The notes beneath the pieces were generated by a model. It made no database searches and was not told the DNA's origin. It worked only from the letters and a program-made list of their open reading frames with translations. This document shows, one piece after another, positions 12,565 through 22,106 of a stretch of DNA of 35,244 nucleotides. Source of the stretch: a virus; the IMG/VR virus record IMGVR_UViG_3300009551_000087, positions 1 to 35,244 of that record. One strand, given 5' to 3'. A program made the translations under genes and the position numbers. Each line of letters starts with the position of its first letter. Position 1 is the first letter of the stretch.

Positions 12565-15136
12565 TTTCGACCCTTTGTGTTGGAACGTCAGTCATTTGGT
12601 CGAACGACGCTGCGCGCGTTAGACCCTCAAGAATGGTAGCCGTTTTGTCTATCCACGGCGTTTTGGGATCGCGCCCAGTAACCACCCAACGGGCAATCGT
12701 TGGATGGAGCGCGATGAATCTTGTGATAGCGGCAATCGCCTGCTTATAAAGCCGCTGCTTGAGAGGCTTCTCGAGAATGGCACCCGCGTGCATTCCGGCC
12801 ATACCGACGTCCCGCTCCACCCCGGATTTGAAGGGGTAGATGAACTTGATCGTTTTGGCGAGCTCTCGAAGGTCATCGGCAAAGCCTCCCGGGAACAGTA
12901 GCTCCTGCTGCTTTTTGGTGAAGCCCAGGAGCGCATCCTCGAGGGAGCGGCTGCCTTTGGCGTTGATCGCGTTGATGTTCGCATTGCGTGCCAGCTCCTC
13001 GAGGGCAGCCTGGCGGACCTCGAACATCTGCGGGGATTTTTCCCCGAAGCGGCGCGCCACCTCCATGATGCGCGTTTCCTTCCCCGGGGTGACCACCCAG
13101 CGGTACACCTCCTCCGGGGTGCGGCTCGTGTCGGCGAGCTCGGCGAGCAGGTTCTTTTTGAGGTGATTGTCGAGCGCGCGCTCGGCCGCTTTCAGGTAGG
13201 TAAGGGCCTGCTTGACGTTGCCGTCCTTCAATTGTTCCACGTGAATCGTCCCTTTTCGCGCGGCCAGCATTTCCCCGAGCTCCTTGAGCTCGATGGCGGT
13301 TGCCTTGCCGTGAACGGCTTCGGTCATCGCGCCGGGCCGGTTCAGGTAGTCGAGGAGCTTCATGCCATCGACCACGCGAGTGCCGACCACGTTGACCGTG
13401 CTTGTGCGGTCGAGGATGTTCTGGAGGTCCGCGCTATGCACGCGCTTCCACACCTCCTCGCCGAGCATTTTGCGCATCACGCCGACTTTGGCGGTTTGAC
13501 CGGGCTGCAGCATCATGCTCGCGATCTTCTGGGGGTCTGGCGGCATCCCCGATCGGACGGACTTCACGATCTGCTTGAAGGTGAGGTCATTGAACTTGGC
13601 GATCCCGCGCTTGTACTGGCCATCGACGGTGCGCAAGGCACGGATCGCCGCGGTGGCCGAGGGGTCCTCTTCCGCCGCCTGGATCGCATCATCGACAGCG
13701 TTGGCCAGAAACAAGTGGTCTCCCTTGACCGTGCTCCGCGTGAGCGCCGCAGCGTCGCCCTTCTCTCGCAGGAGGGTGCGGATGCGTTGGGCGTCCTTCA
13801 GGCTGATCTTGTCCCCCTTGGGCAGCTCCACCCCGAATTCCTTGAACAGCATGGCATCCTCCTCCGTGATGTCCGCCTTGCCGAGCGCCTCCATTTCGCG
13901 CGTCATCGCCGAGACGGCCGTCTTGGGCAGCATGCCCTTGATCTGGCGCGCAGCCTCGCGGATCGGCTCCACCGGAACCACCTCGCGCCCGCCGAGCATG
14001 GTGTCGATCTTCCCGTAGGCGTCCTTCGCCCAGGCGGAGAATTGAGTCTTGGCGTTGCGCGTCATCGCCGCCACGTCCTCTGAGAGCGCGCCTGGCGGAT
14101 TCTTATCGATGATGTGCTCGATGTTGGAAATGCGGGTGTCGAGCTGCTTATCGACGAGCTCGCCAGCCTGCTTGACCGTCTCCTCGAGGACCTCGCCGTG
14201 CGCGCGCACCGAATCTTGGACCGCCTTGCCCGCCTTCGCGCCGGAGAAGGCGAAGGTGGGGTCTTTGAGCTGATCCATGAGCTCCGAGATATAGGGGCTG
14301 GGAATACCCTGATCCTCGAGGCGCTTCCTCACCTCGTTCAGCACATACGCCTGGTTGCGGGTGTCCTGAGCGGCGTACTTGCCGGTGAGCTTTTCGGCAT
14401 CGACCTCGATACGAGAGAGTTTTCGAGCATCAGGTGCCATAGACGCATACGGAGGCCGCGCGCCGCCTTTCCAGGCTTGCAGGGTGCGAGCTCGGCTCTC
14501 ATCGGTCGCGCCCGTAAAAGCGCTCGGCAAGCGCCCAGAGAGCACCTTGCGCGCGCCGGCTCCGACGATCTTGCCCGCGCCTTCGCCCCCTGCACCGAGG
14601 AGCGCTTCCTTGCCGGTCTGCTTGGCGAGCTCCTGGGGTGTCTTGGCGAACGTGCCGGCGACTTTCTTGGCCCCCTCTTCGATCAGATGCCCGCCGCCCG
14701 CACCGATCCCCGCCCCTATCACGCCGCCTGCGACCGTGCCTAGTGGACCAAAGGCTGATCCCACCCCGGCTCCGAACTCCGCGCCTGCGCCCGCGCCGGC
14801 CATTTCCGTGCCTTGGGAGGCGATCTCGGCCGAAGTCCCGAGGCCCGAGCTATCGACGTGGATTTGTCGGCCGTCCTTGGTGACGACGAACTTGGGGTGA
14901 CCATCATCGCCCCACTCGCGACGCACGTTCGTCTTGCCGTACACCTTCTGGAGATAGAGCTCTTTCTCCTGATCGGTGTCATGGGCAGCGAGCGCCACCT
15001 TGTCGAGCCAAGAGAGGCCCTCGTTAGGCTCGCCCCAATCCCCGCTCGCCCCATGGCTGCCCTGTACGACGGGATCGTTCTTCCAAGCCCCCGCTGCAGG
15101 AGCCGGTGTCACGACCGCATCATCTTGCCAGCCCAT
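12503..15136 (-). CDS. large internal virion / DNA ejection protein
   Basis: An 877-residue protein of the ejection-protein type. Residues 110-160 form an alanine/glycine zipper (GAGAGAEFGAGVGSAFGPLGTVAGGVIGAGIGAGGG) typical of phage proteins that insert into or cross membranes. The rest is long charged helices. It is the third of three consecutive large helical genes downstream of the tail fibre, the order expected of P22- or T7-like ejection proteins, which leave the capsid ahead of the DNA to build a channel. No peptidoglycan-cutting motif is visible. The assignment rests on composition, size and position. Confidence 0.75.
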   Translation of the reverse strand: MGWQDDAVVTPAPAAGAWKNDPVVQGSHGASGDWGEPNEGLSWLDKVALAAHDTDQEKELYLQKVYGKTNVRREWGDDGHPKFVVTKDGRQIHVDSSGLGTSAEIASQGTEMAGAGAGAEFGAGVGSAFGPLGTVAGGVIGAGIGAGGGHLIEEGAKKVAGTFAKTPQELAKQTGKEALLGAGGEGAGKIVGAGARKVLSGRLPSAFTGATDESRARTLQAWKGGARPPYASMAPDARKLSRIEVDAEKLTGKYAAQDTRNQAYVLNEVRKRLEDQGIPSPYISELMDQLKDPTFAFSGAKAGKAVQDSVRAHGEVLEETVKQAGELVDKQLDTRISNIEHIIDKNPPGALSEDVAAMTRNAKTQFSAWAKDAYGKIDTMLGGREVVPVEPIREAARQIKGMLPKTAVSAMTREMEALGKADITEEDAMLFKEFGVELPKGDKISLKDAQRIRTLLREKGDAAALTRSTVKGDHLFLANAVDDAIQAAEEDPSATAAIRALRTVDGQYKRGIAKFNDLTFKQIVKSVRSGMPPDPQKIASMMLQPGQTAKVGVMRKMLGEEVWKRVHSADLQNILDRTSTVNVVGTRVVDGMKLLDYLNRPGAMTEAVHGKATAIELKELGEMLAARKGTIHVEQLKDGNVKQALTYLKAAERALDNHLKKNLLAELADTSRTPEEVYRWVVTPGKETRIMEVARRFGEKSPQMFEVRQAALEELARNANINAINAKGSRSLEDALLGFTKKQQELLFPGGFADDLRELAKTIKFIYPFKSGVERDVGMAGMHAGAILEKPLKQRLYKQAIAAITRFIALHPTIARWVVTGRDPKTPWIDKTATILEGLTRAASFDQMTDVPTQRVENENQGGAGQIDPGLAQAGGG

Positions 15137-15138
15137 CG

Positions 15139-16260
15139 TTATTTCCTCTTGGTGCGCACAGACGCGTCGGGCGCAATGTACTCTGTGCCAGCCGGCAGCG
15201 CATTGTAGTCAGCGTCATTGGTGACGCGCTTCAAACCGGTGTCCGCAGGCTCCCCGAGCTCTTGCTGCAAGATGCCCTTCACCACGTCGAGCTGCTCGCT
15301 GGCAATGCGATTGTTGGTGAACGTGCGAAGCCCGTCCGCAGCCTGCTCGAGCTTCTGGCGCTGATCCTTGCCCGTGCGGGAGGACATCTTCTCGATCACG
15401 CCGGGCAGCTCGGCCAGGAAGAGGTTATTGGAGGTCTGGAAGCGGTGCGCGGCATCGTCGGTATCGAAGCCCGCCGTGCTCGCCGCCCATTCTCCAATGC
15501 GACGGATGCCACCGGCCCCGCCCGCGAGGAATTTGCTGTCCTTGAGGGACTTCTGCATGGTCTCGATCTGCGCGAGGACGTTTTTGATCGCCTGGTCATT
15601 GCCGGCCTTTTTAGCCGACTGCTTTTCCTTGACCTCGCTCGTTCGCTCCCACTTGACGGCGTTGTCCTGCTCCCACTTCTGCCAGCGATGATGGGCGTCT
15701 TCCGTCTTCAAGGACATTTCCTGAGTCCAGCGCCACTGCTTGAGCGCTTCCTCGTCGATCTTGCCCTGGTAACCGGTTGCGCGCAGCGCGATCTCGAGCG
15801 CCTTTAGGTCCGAGTTGGCCTGGCCCTTATAGACCTGCTGCATTTCCTTATAAATTTGCAGTTGCTGCTTGTACTTATCCATGTACCGCTGGTAGGCATC
15901 GTTATAACGCTGCTTGGCGTCCTCATAGGCTTGCTGGTTGCCCTTGATCAACCCCTGCATCATCCCGTTGGTCGCGCCCAGCATCACGCGCGGGTGAAGC
16001 CCTGCGATCTTCCCCCCGAGGGTCGAAAGACCGATCAGGAGGGGAGCCATGCTCATGAAGCCCTGGCGATTGACCTGCGGGCCTTGAGCCATTTCCTGCT
16101 GAGGGTCGAATTGCGGAATGCTCGCAATGTCCTTACCCACTCCATCGAGATTGGCCTCGTCCTGCTGATAGTTCGAGAGTGCCTGAGAGCCGCTTCCGGA
16201 GAGCGTTGAGAGTGCTCCCTGAAGATCGGAGCTTGCAACGGGTGGAGCTTCATCAGCCAT
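15139..16260 (-). CDS. internal virion / ejection protein
   Basis: A 373-residue protein: a polar N-terminus, a short hydrophobic glycine-containing segment (about residues 68-90, FMSMAPLLIGLSTLGGKIAGL) and long charged helices rich in Gln, Lys and Tyr (NQQAYEDAKQRYNDAYQRY...). It overlaps the preceding ejection protein gene by 8 bases and is followed two bases later by the third. The three genes together resemble the ejection-protein set of short-tailed phages. Function inferred from composition and context. Confidence 0.7.
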   Translation of the reverse strand: MADEAPPVASSDLQGALSTLSGSGSQALSNYQQDEANLDGVGKDIASIPQFDPQQEMAQGPQVNRQGFMSMAPLLIGLSTLGGKIAGLHPRVMLGATNGMMQGLIKGNQQAYEDAKQRYNDAYQRYMDKYKQQLQIYKEMQQVYKGQANSDLKALEIALRATGYQGKIDEEALKQWRWTQEMSLKTEDAHHRWQKWEQDNAVKWERTSEVKEKQSAKKAGNDQAIKNVLAQIETMQKSLKDSKFLAGGAGGIRRIGEWAASTAGFDTDDAAHRFQTSNNLFLAELPGVIEKMSSRTGKDQRQKLEQAADGLRTFTNNRIASEQLDVVKGILQQELGEPADTGLKRVTNDADYNALPAGTEYIAPDASVRTKRK

Positions 16261-18451
16261 ACATGAACGCCTGCGGTTGAGTGGGGATCGAGCTCCTGGA
16301 CTGCATGCTCTGGAGCACCTGGGTCAAGGAGGGGATTGCAGCATACCCCGATCCTTCGCCATCGTAATTTTCCGCGTTGCGGCTGATCGGCTGACCGGTC
16401 ATCGCGCGGTCAACGAGGTCCGTGATGATCTTCTTCTGCGGCGCACCCCAAAACTGACCGTTCTCGATCGTCATGTTAGAGCCGGTGGACTTCCAATACT
16501 GATTCATCGCGGGCGCGATGTAGGATTGGAAAATCTGCTGGCTGTCCATGCCCTGCTTGATCTTCCCGCTCGAGATGCCTTGCGCGAGCTGCTGCGTGAT
16601 CCAACCTTTGAACCCTTCGGCGTTGCCGCCGTGCTTTCCGCCACCATCCATTTTGGTGAAGGTGGAGAGCGCCGATTGGTTGCTCTGCCAAAACCCGAGG
16701 AGTGACTCCTCGAACGCCTTGGTGGGAATCTGCGCGCCCTTAAGATCAGCGGCCATTGCCTTCCCTCCCTCCTGGCCCCAGTAGAGCTGCTCCCAAGCCT
16801 TGTGCGAATCGGATTCCTTGCCGGGACCAAAGGCGCTCGAGATCGCGCCCACCGCGGCTCCGATCACGCCGCCCACAACGGTACCCACGCCTGGCAGGAT
16901 CGCAGTGCCGACCGAGGCCCCCGCCTCCGCGCCGCGAATCGTGTCGCCCTTCGTGTCACCGGACTGCCAATTTTCGACGGCGTTATAGACCGACAGCGGC
17001 GCAGCCACGTACCCGGCTGCCTGGCCCACTCCCTGACCGAACACTCCAAGCTGGGAGCCGAGCTTCGTGGCATCGACGGCCGCAGTGCCGTACCCCATGA
17101 CACCACCCTGCTTGATGCCCGAGTAGATGCCGGCGACGTCATTGACGATGCCAGCGGTGCCGCCGAGGGGGTTGGCGGCTTGCCCGCCAGCGCCGTTAAA
17201 ATTGAACACCTTGCCGGCAAGGCCCACCAGGTTGCTCGCGGCGTTCACCCCCGAGACGATCTGAGAGACCGTGCTCGCAGAGCCGCTCGAGCCTCCACCC
17301 CCGCCGCCTCCGCCTCCTCCCGGGCCCGCCCCGCCCGTCCTGGGACCGGCCGCGGCGTAGGAGTATGCGGCTGCCAGGTTGCCGAGCAATTGGTTCACCT
17401 GCTGCGAGAGCTCCTGATCCGATTGAATCTGAAGCTGGATCGCTTGCATGGCGGGCTGCATGCCCTCGTTGCCGAGACCCAACGAATCATTGAGCATCTG
17501 CTCAAACTGCTGAGTCGCGAACTGCTGGCCCTGGAGCTTCAACTGCTGGCCTTCGGTCGTGGTTTTGAGCCAGGAGTCATACGCCTGGTTTCCGGTGGCG
17601 AAACGAGCGTCCAGGAGCTGCTGGCGCATGATGGTCGCCTGATTGTCGATCTGCTGATCCTGCGCGGTGAGTACCGAGGAGTCGGTGATCCCCTGAGAGG
17701 CGAGCGTCTGACGAACCTGCTGCTTTTGAGCTGCAATCTGGTTTTGAAGATTGAGCTCGTCGGCCTGGTTGAGCTTGCCAGAGTTGTAGTCAGCGAAGGC
17801 GCTCTGCGCGATCTGCTGCAAAGGGGTCGCCGCCGCCTGGAGCTGATCGCCATACTGGTTCGACAGATTGACGAAATTCTGCTGCGTCGGCGTCAACTGC
17901 TGATTCTGGTACTGCTGCAAGAGCTGCTGGCTGGCAGAGAGATACGGCTGGCCGAGCTGCGCCATTTGGCCCGCTTCCTGTTTGGCCTGGTTCTGAGCAT
18001 CCTTCGCCTGACTGATCCCGAGTGCGCCCACGGCCGCGTAGGGACCGAGGCCCGAGAGTCCGCCGTTCGCTGGGTTACCGCTCCACAGATTGTTCAAAAA
18101 TCCCGCAAGGCCACTCCCCGAGGTGGCCGGGGTCGTGGACGTGCCGCCCGAGCTACCCGCGCCGGCCAGAATCGAGGGTAGGCTGCCCCAAATGGAGGGG
18201 GTGGAGCTGATCTGGCCGCTCACCGGATCGTAGCCGGTGGGCAGATTGGTCCCGAAGACAGAGCCCGGATCGTTGGGCATCGTCGAAGGGCTAAAATCCC
18301 CTCCGCCACCGGAGCTCGGGGTCCCGAAGGTCCCCAGGCCAGTCGTGGCATCGTACCCGCCGCCGCCAAAAATGCTCGTGCTGCTCGTATCCGGGAAATT
18401 CATTTCCGGGATTTGAACCTGACCGTCTAAACCTGCGAGATCGTCTGCCAT
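16253..18451 (-). CDS. large internal virion / ejection protein
   Basis: A 732-residue protein. The first 160 residues are Gly/Ser/Pro-rich and likely disordered. A central glutamine-rich helical region (about 165-365, QQLLQQYQNQQLTPTQQN...) is followed by a run of ten glycines (about 376-390) and a glycine zipper (GASVGTAILPGVGTVVGGVIGAAVGAI, about 507-535) that could insert into a membrane. Such architecture is typical of phage ejection proteins. It is the first of the three large ejection genes. Confidence 0.72.
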   Translation of the reverse strand: MADDLAGLDGQVQIPEMNFPDTSSTSIFGGGGYDATTGLGTFGTPSSGGGGDFSPSTMPNDPGSVFGTNLPTGYDPVSGQISSTPSIWGSLPSILAGAGSSGGTSTTPATSGSGLAGFLNNLWSGNPANGGLSGLGPYAAVGALGISQAKDAQNQAKQEAGQMAQLGQPYLSASQQLLQQYQNQQLTPTQQNFVNLSNQYGDQLQAAATPLQQIAQSAFADYNSGKLNQADELNLQNQIAAQKQQVRQTLASQGITDSSVLTAQDQQIDNQATIMRQQLLDARFATGNQAYDSWLKTTTEGQQLKLQGQQFATQQFEQMLNDSLGLGNEGMQPAMQAIQLQIQSDQELSQQVNQLLGNLAAAYSYAAAGPRTGGAGPGGGGGGGGGGSSGSASTVSQIVSGVNAASNLVGLAGKVFNFNGAGGQAANPLGGTAGIVNDVAGIYSGIKQGGVMGYGTAAVDATKLGSQLGVFGQGVGQAAGYVAAPLSVYNAVENWQSGDTKGDTIRGAEAGASVGTAILPGVGTVVGGVIGAAVGAISSAFGPGKESDSHKAWEQLYWGQEGGKAMAADLKGAQIPTKAFEESLLGFWQSNQSALSTFTKMDGGGKHGGNAEGFKGWITQQLAQGISSGKIKQGMDSQQIFQSYIAPAMNQYWKSTGSNMTIENGQFWGAPQKKIITDLVDRAMTGQPISRNAENYDGEGSGYAAIPSLTQVLQSMQSRSSIPTQPQAFMYG

Positions 18452-18452
18452 G

Positions 18453-18794
18453 TCAGTGTACCTGTAGCGCCTGATCGAGACGCGTGTGCAGCAAATTGTG
18501 CATCCGGTGCCAGTTTTGGAACTGAGCCTCGGAGCCCATTGGGTCTGCCGAAAGCGCCTGGGAGGAGATACTCCTATCCGGGATAATTAAGCGCAAGAGA
18601 CCCATGTGATGCAAATAGTGAAGACGAACCCACTCCAGGGAAACCTGAGAGAAAAGCGGTGCCGGCGAGAGAGAAATTCCATTCCTCGAGAGCGCCTTAC
18701 GCAAGGTCTCATGCCGAGTGCCGTGCGCAGCCAGCCACTGCAAGCTCATGGGCTTGCTTTTATAGTCGAGGTCCCCGAATGGGGTCACGATCAT
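18453..18794 (-). CDS. hypothetical protein between fibre and ejection genes
   Basis: A 113-residue protein. ATG 18794 overlaps the tail-fibre gene's stop (ATGA), which decides the start; the in-frame extension to 18866 lies inside the fibre gene. The product has short hydrophobic helices and several histidines near the end (HRMHNLLHTRLDQALQVH). No family is recognised. Small genes at this position in other podovirus genomes are often tail or injection accessory proteins. Confidence 0.7.
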   Translation of the reverse strand: MIVTPFGDLDYKSKPMSLQWLAAHGTRHETLRKALSRNGISLSPAPLFSQVSLEWVRLHYLHHMGLLRLIIPDRSISSQALSADPMGSEAQFQNWHRMHNLLHTRLDQALQVH

Positions 18795-19882
18795 ATCGGC
18801 TCCGCGATGAGGTAAGCACCGAGCTCCACGGAGGTGGCGCTTCCGTTGTTCGTGTTGACCGCCCACTGAATGGAAAGGGTGCCGCCTGCATTGGTTGAGA
18901 TAAACCCCGTGTAGGTTATGACGTTGGTGTAGGCGGTGGTGCCGATCTGAGTCCAGAAGGAGTTGGAGGGAGTGTGCAGGAACTGCTCATAAAGCTGAGT
19001 GGTTCCAAACACAAAGGCGTTGGCCATAGCGACCGTACCCGAACCCGTGATGCTGCCGGTGTAGTTCCACCCGATCGAAAAACCCTGGTTTCCCGTACCG
19101 GTGGAGGAGTAAAACGGGATCAGAGCCGTGACCTTGTACATGGTATTGGCCGCAAGAGTCAGTTTGAGATCGGGATCGTCAGACTTAACCGCAGAGGTAC
19201 GCGCAGTGTCTGATCCTTTCTTGGCGGAGAGCCGTCCGACGACCGGGACTGAATTCAAACTAGCCGATCCATCTGGAGCGATGACAAGGTTATTGTTCCC
19301 TTGGGTTCCTAGGGTCAGGAAGCCACCGGTCTCGAAGTTTTTGAGATATGCGTTGTTTGAACCGTTCTGCTGAAGCAAGAGTCCCCGACTGGGAGGGAGA
19401 ACCCCTGCTCCAGCAAGATACAAAGTGGCTGCATTCCCCGGTTCGCCTGCCGAGAAAATAGTCATTGTATTGATGAGAGAGGAGGTGGTGGCATCCGCGA
19501 TGCGGAAAGCCGTCCCATCGTATATAAGAGAGACTATCCTTCCTGCGATGAATTGCCCGTCAACCAGAGGGTTTCCGTCAGGATTGGTGACGTTCCTGTT
19601 ACCCAATCCATTGACGTTGATGTTCACTGGGATTGCGGTGTTGGTGTTGGCAATCTTGACATTAAGGGGGACGCCCTTGGTGTAGGTGAAGATCAGGGGG
19701 GAGGGAACCGTAACGGTTATCTGGTTGGCGGCGCCACTTGAGTCCTCAAAATAATTTGAGGACAGCAAGAGATTGTTGATGAAGTTGGAGAGCGCCGAAA
19801 AATTGGCGTCCAACTGAGCCAGAGGGATAGGACCTGTCTGAGCAGCGAATGTATTAGGAACGGAAACGCCAGTACCGGGCAT
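18791..19882 (-). CDS. tail fibre protein
   Basis: A 363-residue beta-rich protein. The N-terminal segment (VPNTFAAQTGPIPLAQLDANFSALSNFINN, about residues 8-39) is a common anchoring motif at the start of phage tail fibres. The middle has repeated short strands and turns rich in Gly, Asn and Thr (NVNGLGNRNVTNPDGNPLVDGQFIAGRIVSLIYDGTAFRI), and the last 150 residues look like a compact receptor-binding or trimer domain (KLTLAANTMYKVTALIPFYSSTG...). It follows the nozzle gene by three bases. Its job is probably to attach the phage to the host surface. Confidence 0.78.
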   Translation of the reverse strand: MPGTGVSVPNTFAAQTGPIPLAQLDANFSALSNFINNLLLSSNYFEDSSGAANQITVTVPSPLIFTYTKGVPLNVKIANTNTAIPVNINVNGLGNRNVTNPDGNPLVDGQFIAGRIVSLIYDGTAFRIADATTSSLINTMTIFSAGEPGNAATLYLAGAGVLPPSRGLLLQQNGSNNAYLKNFETGGFLTLGTQGNNNLVIAPDGSASLNSVPVVGRLSAKKGSDTARTSAVKSDDPDLKLTLAANTMYKVTALIPFYSSTGTGNQGFSIGWNYTGSITGSGTVAMANAFVFGTTQLYEQFLHTPSNSFWTQIGTTAYTNVITYTGFISTNAGGTLSIQWAVNTNNGSATSVELGAYLIAEPI

Positions 19883-19885
19883 AAG

Positions 19886-21442
19886 TCACCACGAAGCTTT
19901 GAGTTTGTAGTCAAGGTAGACGCCGCTCAATTCGATCTGCGCCTGGCCCTGACCGGAAAGACCAATGTATTTGGCATAGCCACCCGGGGACGAACCGCTG
20001 TAAAGAAGAAGCTGTCCTGTGAACCAGTTGACCAGAGAGAGGGAATTGTTCTGCCACCCAACGATCTGGGCAGAATTGTTCTGCCAGGATACATATCCGG
20101 CAGCGCTGATCCCGGCAAAAGGGATAGAACTATTAGGGGTGTCGAGGGAGACCGTGAACTGCTGCAAGAGGGAGATCACTTGGACCTCGAACCCAGCGCG
20201 CACCGCCTGCTTGTCTTGCAAGGGATCTTCCATAGGCCACAGAGCCGTCATCCACTTGAAGGCGCGGGACTGATCCGTGCGTGCAAAGAGCTGATAGAGC
20301 TTATTGCCCACGAATCCATAGAGCTGCTGCACGCCTCCGCGAATGATTGGAACAAGTATCGTCACGGTGCCAAAGTTGGCAAACCACCATTTCTTGTCCC
20401 AGTACATGCACAAGATGGTGTTCGATCCAAAAATAGGATCATTCAATCGCTTCATGAGGATGCAGCGAGTGAGGATATTGTTGATCGAGACCGATCCTGC
20501 CCAGATGGGCTGGGAGAAGTCAGCGTACTGCCACGTGCCATCGATATCCGCAGAGAGCCTTTCGTGCAATACACCCTGCACAGCGTAGATGCCCGTCTTG
20601 TTGGCAAAGGTGAGCTCGCGGTTGAAGGAGAAAACGCTGCCAGGCTGATCGGTCCCGAGGTCCGCCTGGATGTTCAGGTTGCTGAATACCGGCGTGGGCG
20701 GCGAGGCCCCCTGTGGGACATAGACGTCGCTGATAACGTTGATCGAGCTTTCGCCAAAGAAGTAGAGATAGCCGTCTGCGGCATAGAGTCGGGTGACCTT
20801 GTTTTTAAGAACAGGGTCCGTGAGATTGTCGAATCCCGCGCCGTTGGCGACAGTCCAGTAATTGGTGGCGTCAGGAATTGCCGGCGCACCGCCGCCAAAG
20901 CCATCAGCGCCGCTGAATAACAATACTCGTCCCTGAGCGATCCAAACGCGGCCAAAGGCCACGGCAATATCGTCTCCGGAGGAGGGGACTCCGGTCCCGG
21001 TGAGCTTGGCAAAGGTGGTTCCATCCCAGTAGTAATAGCCGCTCGAGTCTATGATCAAGAGGATTTGATTCTTCCACTGATCCATCCTCGAGGCCGATCC
21101 TGAGAGAAGCGTTCCGCCGCTATTGATCTGCGCGGAGGTCCCTGCTCCAATGTTATAGGCGAACACCTTGCCATTGGCTGCAAAGCTTACAATGTAGTCA
21201 GTCCCGCCAATGTTGATCGAACGAGACCAATAGATGGAGTCCGCGCCATAATCGTTGAGGGAGGAGGAAATGTCATTGACGGAATGGATGTTGGCCGGGC
21301 CGATCGGCTGCAAATTCTCAAGATGCGCCCAGGCGTCCTCCGGGATCGCATTGCGAGAGGCTTGCGTGACAACGCCGCGCCACTCCCGAAATTCCTTGCG
21401 GCGTAGCGGTTCCTCCTTCTTGTCTTCAACGGGATTGCTCAT
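19886..21442 (-). CDS. tail nozzle/hub beta-propeller-like protein
   Basis: A 518-residue protein. After a charged N-terminus it runs through repeated beta blades with YIVSFAANGKVFAYNI, WKNQILLIIDSSGYYYWDG, DIAVAFGRVWIAQGRVLLFSGADG and RLYAADGYLYFFGESSINVIS, the character of the P22 gp10/T7 gp12-like nozzle or packaged-DNA stabilisation protein. These proteins close the portal exit under the adaptor ring and bind fibres. The gene lies between the adaptor and fibre genes, as expected, and overlaps the adaptor's stop (ATGA). The exact family is not certain. Confidence 0.75.
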   Translation of the reverse strand: MSNPVEDKKEEPLRRKEFREWRGVVTQASRNAIPEDAWAHLENLQPIGPANIHSVNDISSSLNDYGADSIYWSRSINIGGTDYIVSFAANGKVFAYNIGAGTSAQINSGGTLLSGSASRMDQWKNQILLIIDSSGYYYWDGTTFAKLTGTGVPSSGDDIAVAFGRVWIAQGRVLLFSGADGFGGGAPAIPDATNYWTVANGAGFDNLTDPVLKNKVTRLYAADGYLYFFGESSINVISDVYVPQGASPPTPVFSNLNIQADLGTDQPGSVFSFNRELTFANKTGIYAVQGVLHERLSADIDGTWQYADFSQPIWAGSVSINNILTRCILMKRLNDPIFGSNTILCMYWDKKWWFANFGTVTILVPIIRGGVQQLYGFVGNKLYQLFARTDQSRAFKWMTALWPMEDPLQDKQAVRAGFEVQVISLLQQFTVSLDTPNSSIPFAGISAAGYVSWQNNSAQIVGWQNNSLSLVNWFTGQLLLYSGSSPGGYAKYIGLSGQGQAQIELSGVYLDYKLKASW

Positions 21443-21834
21443 GGCTGGTTGAAGAAGTTCACCGGGTTGCTGACAAAGAGCTGGAAGGAGCGGGCCGCTC
21501 GAGCAAGCTCCTTTTTGTACTTGGTCTCGAAGATGTCACTCTCGCCCATGGCCTGCTCCTTGTACTTGGCGAGGTGAGCAGCCCAAAACTGCACCACATC
21601 GAGGTAGGGAACCACCAGCTCCTCCGTCGAGGAGTCATTCACCAGGGGATTGGGATAGATAGCGATGTCCCAATCGGTCACATAGTTTTGGTCCGGGGTG
21701 TAGCCCACGTATATCGTGAGCGCGCCCTGGCGCGTGAAGACGGTGGGGCGCGTCTGCATCTGCGAGTAAAAGCGCATGTTGCGGCTGAAGCCGTCCAGGG
21801 CGCATAGAACATGGGGTAGCGCGTGTTTCCCCAA
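21439..21834 (-). CDS. tail adaptor protein, C-terminal part (frameshifted)
   Basis: This reading frame carries the missing half of the adaptor: from about 21795 it reads GFSRNMRFYSQMQTRPTVFTRQGALTIYVGYTPDQNYVTDWDIAIYPNPLV and then EELVVPYLDVVQFWAAHLAKYKEQ, the typical end of the adaptor-type proteins. The ORF's own first codon (TTG 21834) has no good ribosome binding site and its first 13 residues are chance sequence; the next ATG is at 21777. A -1 change joins it with the upstream frame to a protein of about 215 residues. It overlaps the nozzle gene start by 4 bases (ATGA). Confidence 0.75.
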   Translation of the reverse strand: MGKHALPHVLCALDGFSRNMRFYSQMQTRPTVFTRQGALTIYVGYTPDQNYVTDWDIAIYPNPLVNDSSTEELVVPYLDVVQFWAAHLAKYKEQAMGESDIFETKYKKELARAARSFQLFVSNPVNFFNQP

Positions 21835-22088
21835 TAAAGATCGATGCCAATGACCCCGACCACTCTGCCTTGGAACTGGGAGTGGACGGTCGAGTTGATC
21901 GGATAGCTCTCAACCCCCTGAAGGATGTTGATCCCGGGGTCGAGCTGGCGCAGGCAATAGGTGTCAGAGGCGACGCGCCGGCGAGCGGCGTTGATGTAGT
22001 CGGTCAGCTCCGCGTCAGAGAAGTTCTGCGCGTTTGGATCGTGCAGAAGGCGACGGACCTGCGTCAGATAGGTCGTAAGCTGGCCCAA
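21678..22088 (-). CDS. tail adaptor protein, N-terminal part (frameshifted)
   Basis: A 136-residue ORF from TTG 22088 with GGAGG 8 bases upstream. The first 97 residues (LTTYLTQVRRLLHDPNAQNFSDAELTDYINAARRRVASDTYCL... VVGVIGIDLYWGNTRYPMFYAPWT) match the common phage adaptor/connector pattern for head-tail joining. After residue 97 the sequence turns into an arginine-rich stretch without sense, while a continuous-looking C-terminus lies in another frame from about 21797 onward. The gene is therefore interrupted by a one-base frameshift near 21795. Whether that is real or a sequence error cannot be told here. Confidence 0.75.
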   Translation of the reverse strand: MGQLTTYLTQVRRLLHDPNAQNFSDAELTDYINAARRRVASDTYCLRQLDPGINILQGVESYPINSTVHSQFQGRVVGVIGIDLYWGNTRYPMFYAPWTASAATCAFTRRCRRAPPSSRARARSRYTWATPRTKTM

Positions 22089-22106
22089 TCGCCTCTCCTC
22101 CCACGG

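Noticed and set aside
13163-14083. 306-codon forward ORF opposite the large ejection protein
   Set aside because: Same reason: antisense shadow with no recognisable pattern, in an operon read only leftwards.
16802-18181. 459-codon forward ORF opposite the ejection protein gene
   Set aside because: It is a shadow of high-GC codon use on the reverse strand, has an Arg/Leu/Ala-rich nonsense composition, no ribosome binding site, and lies wholly inside a well-supported gene.
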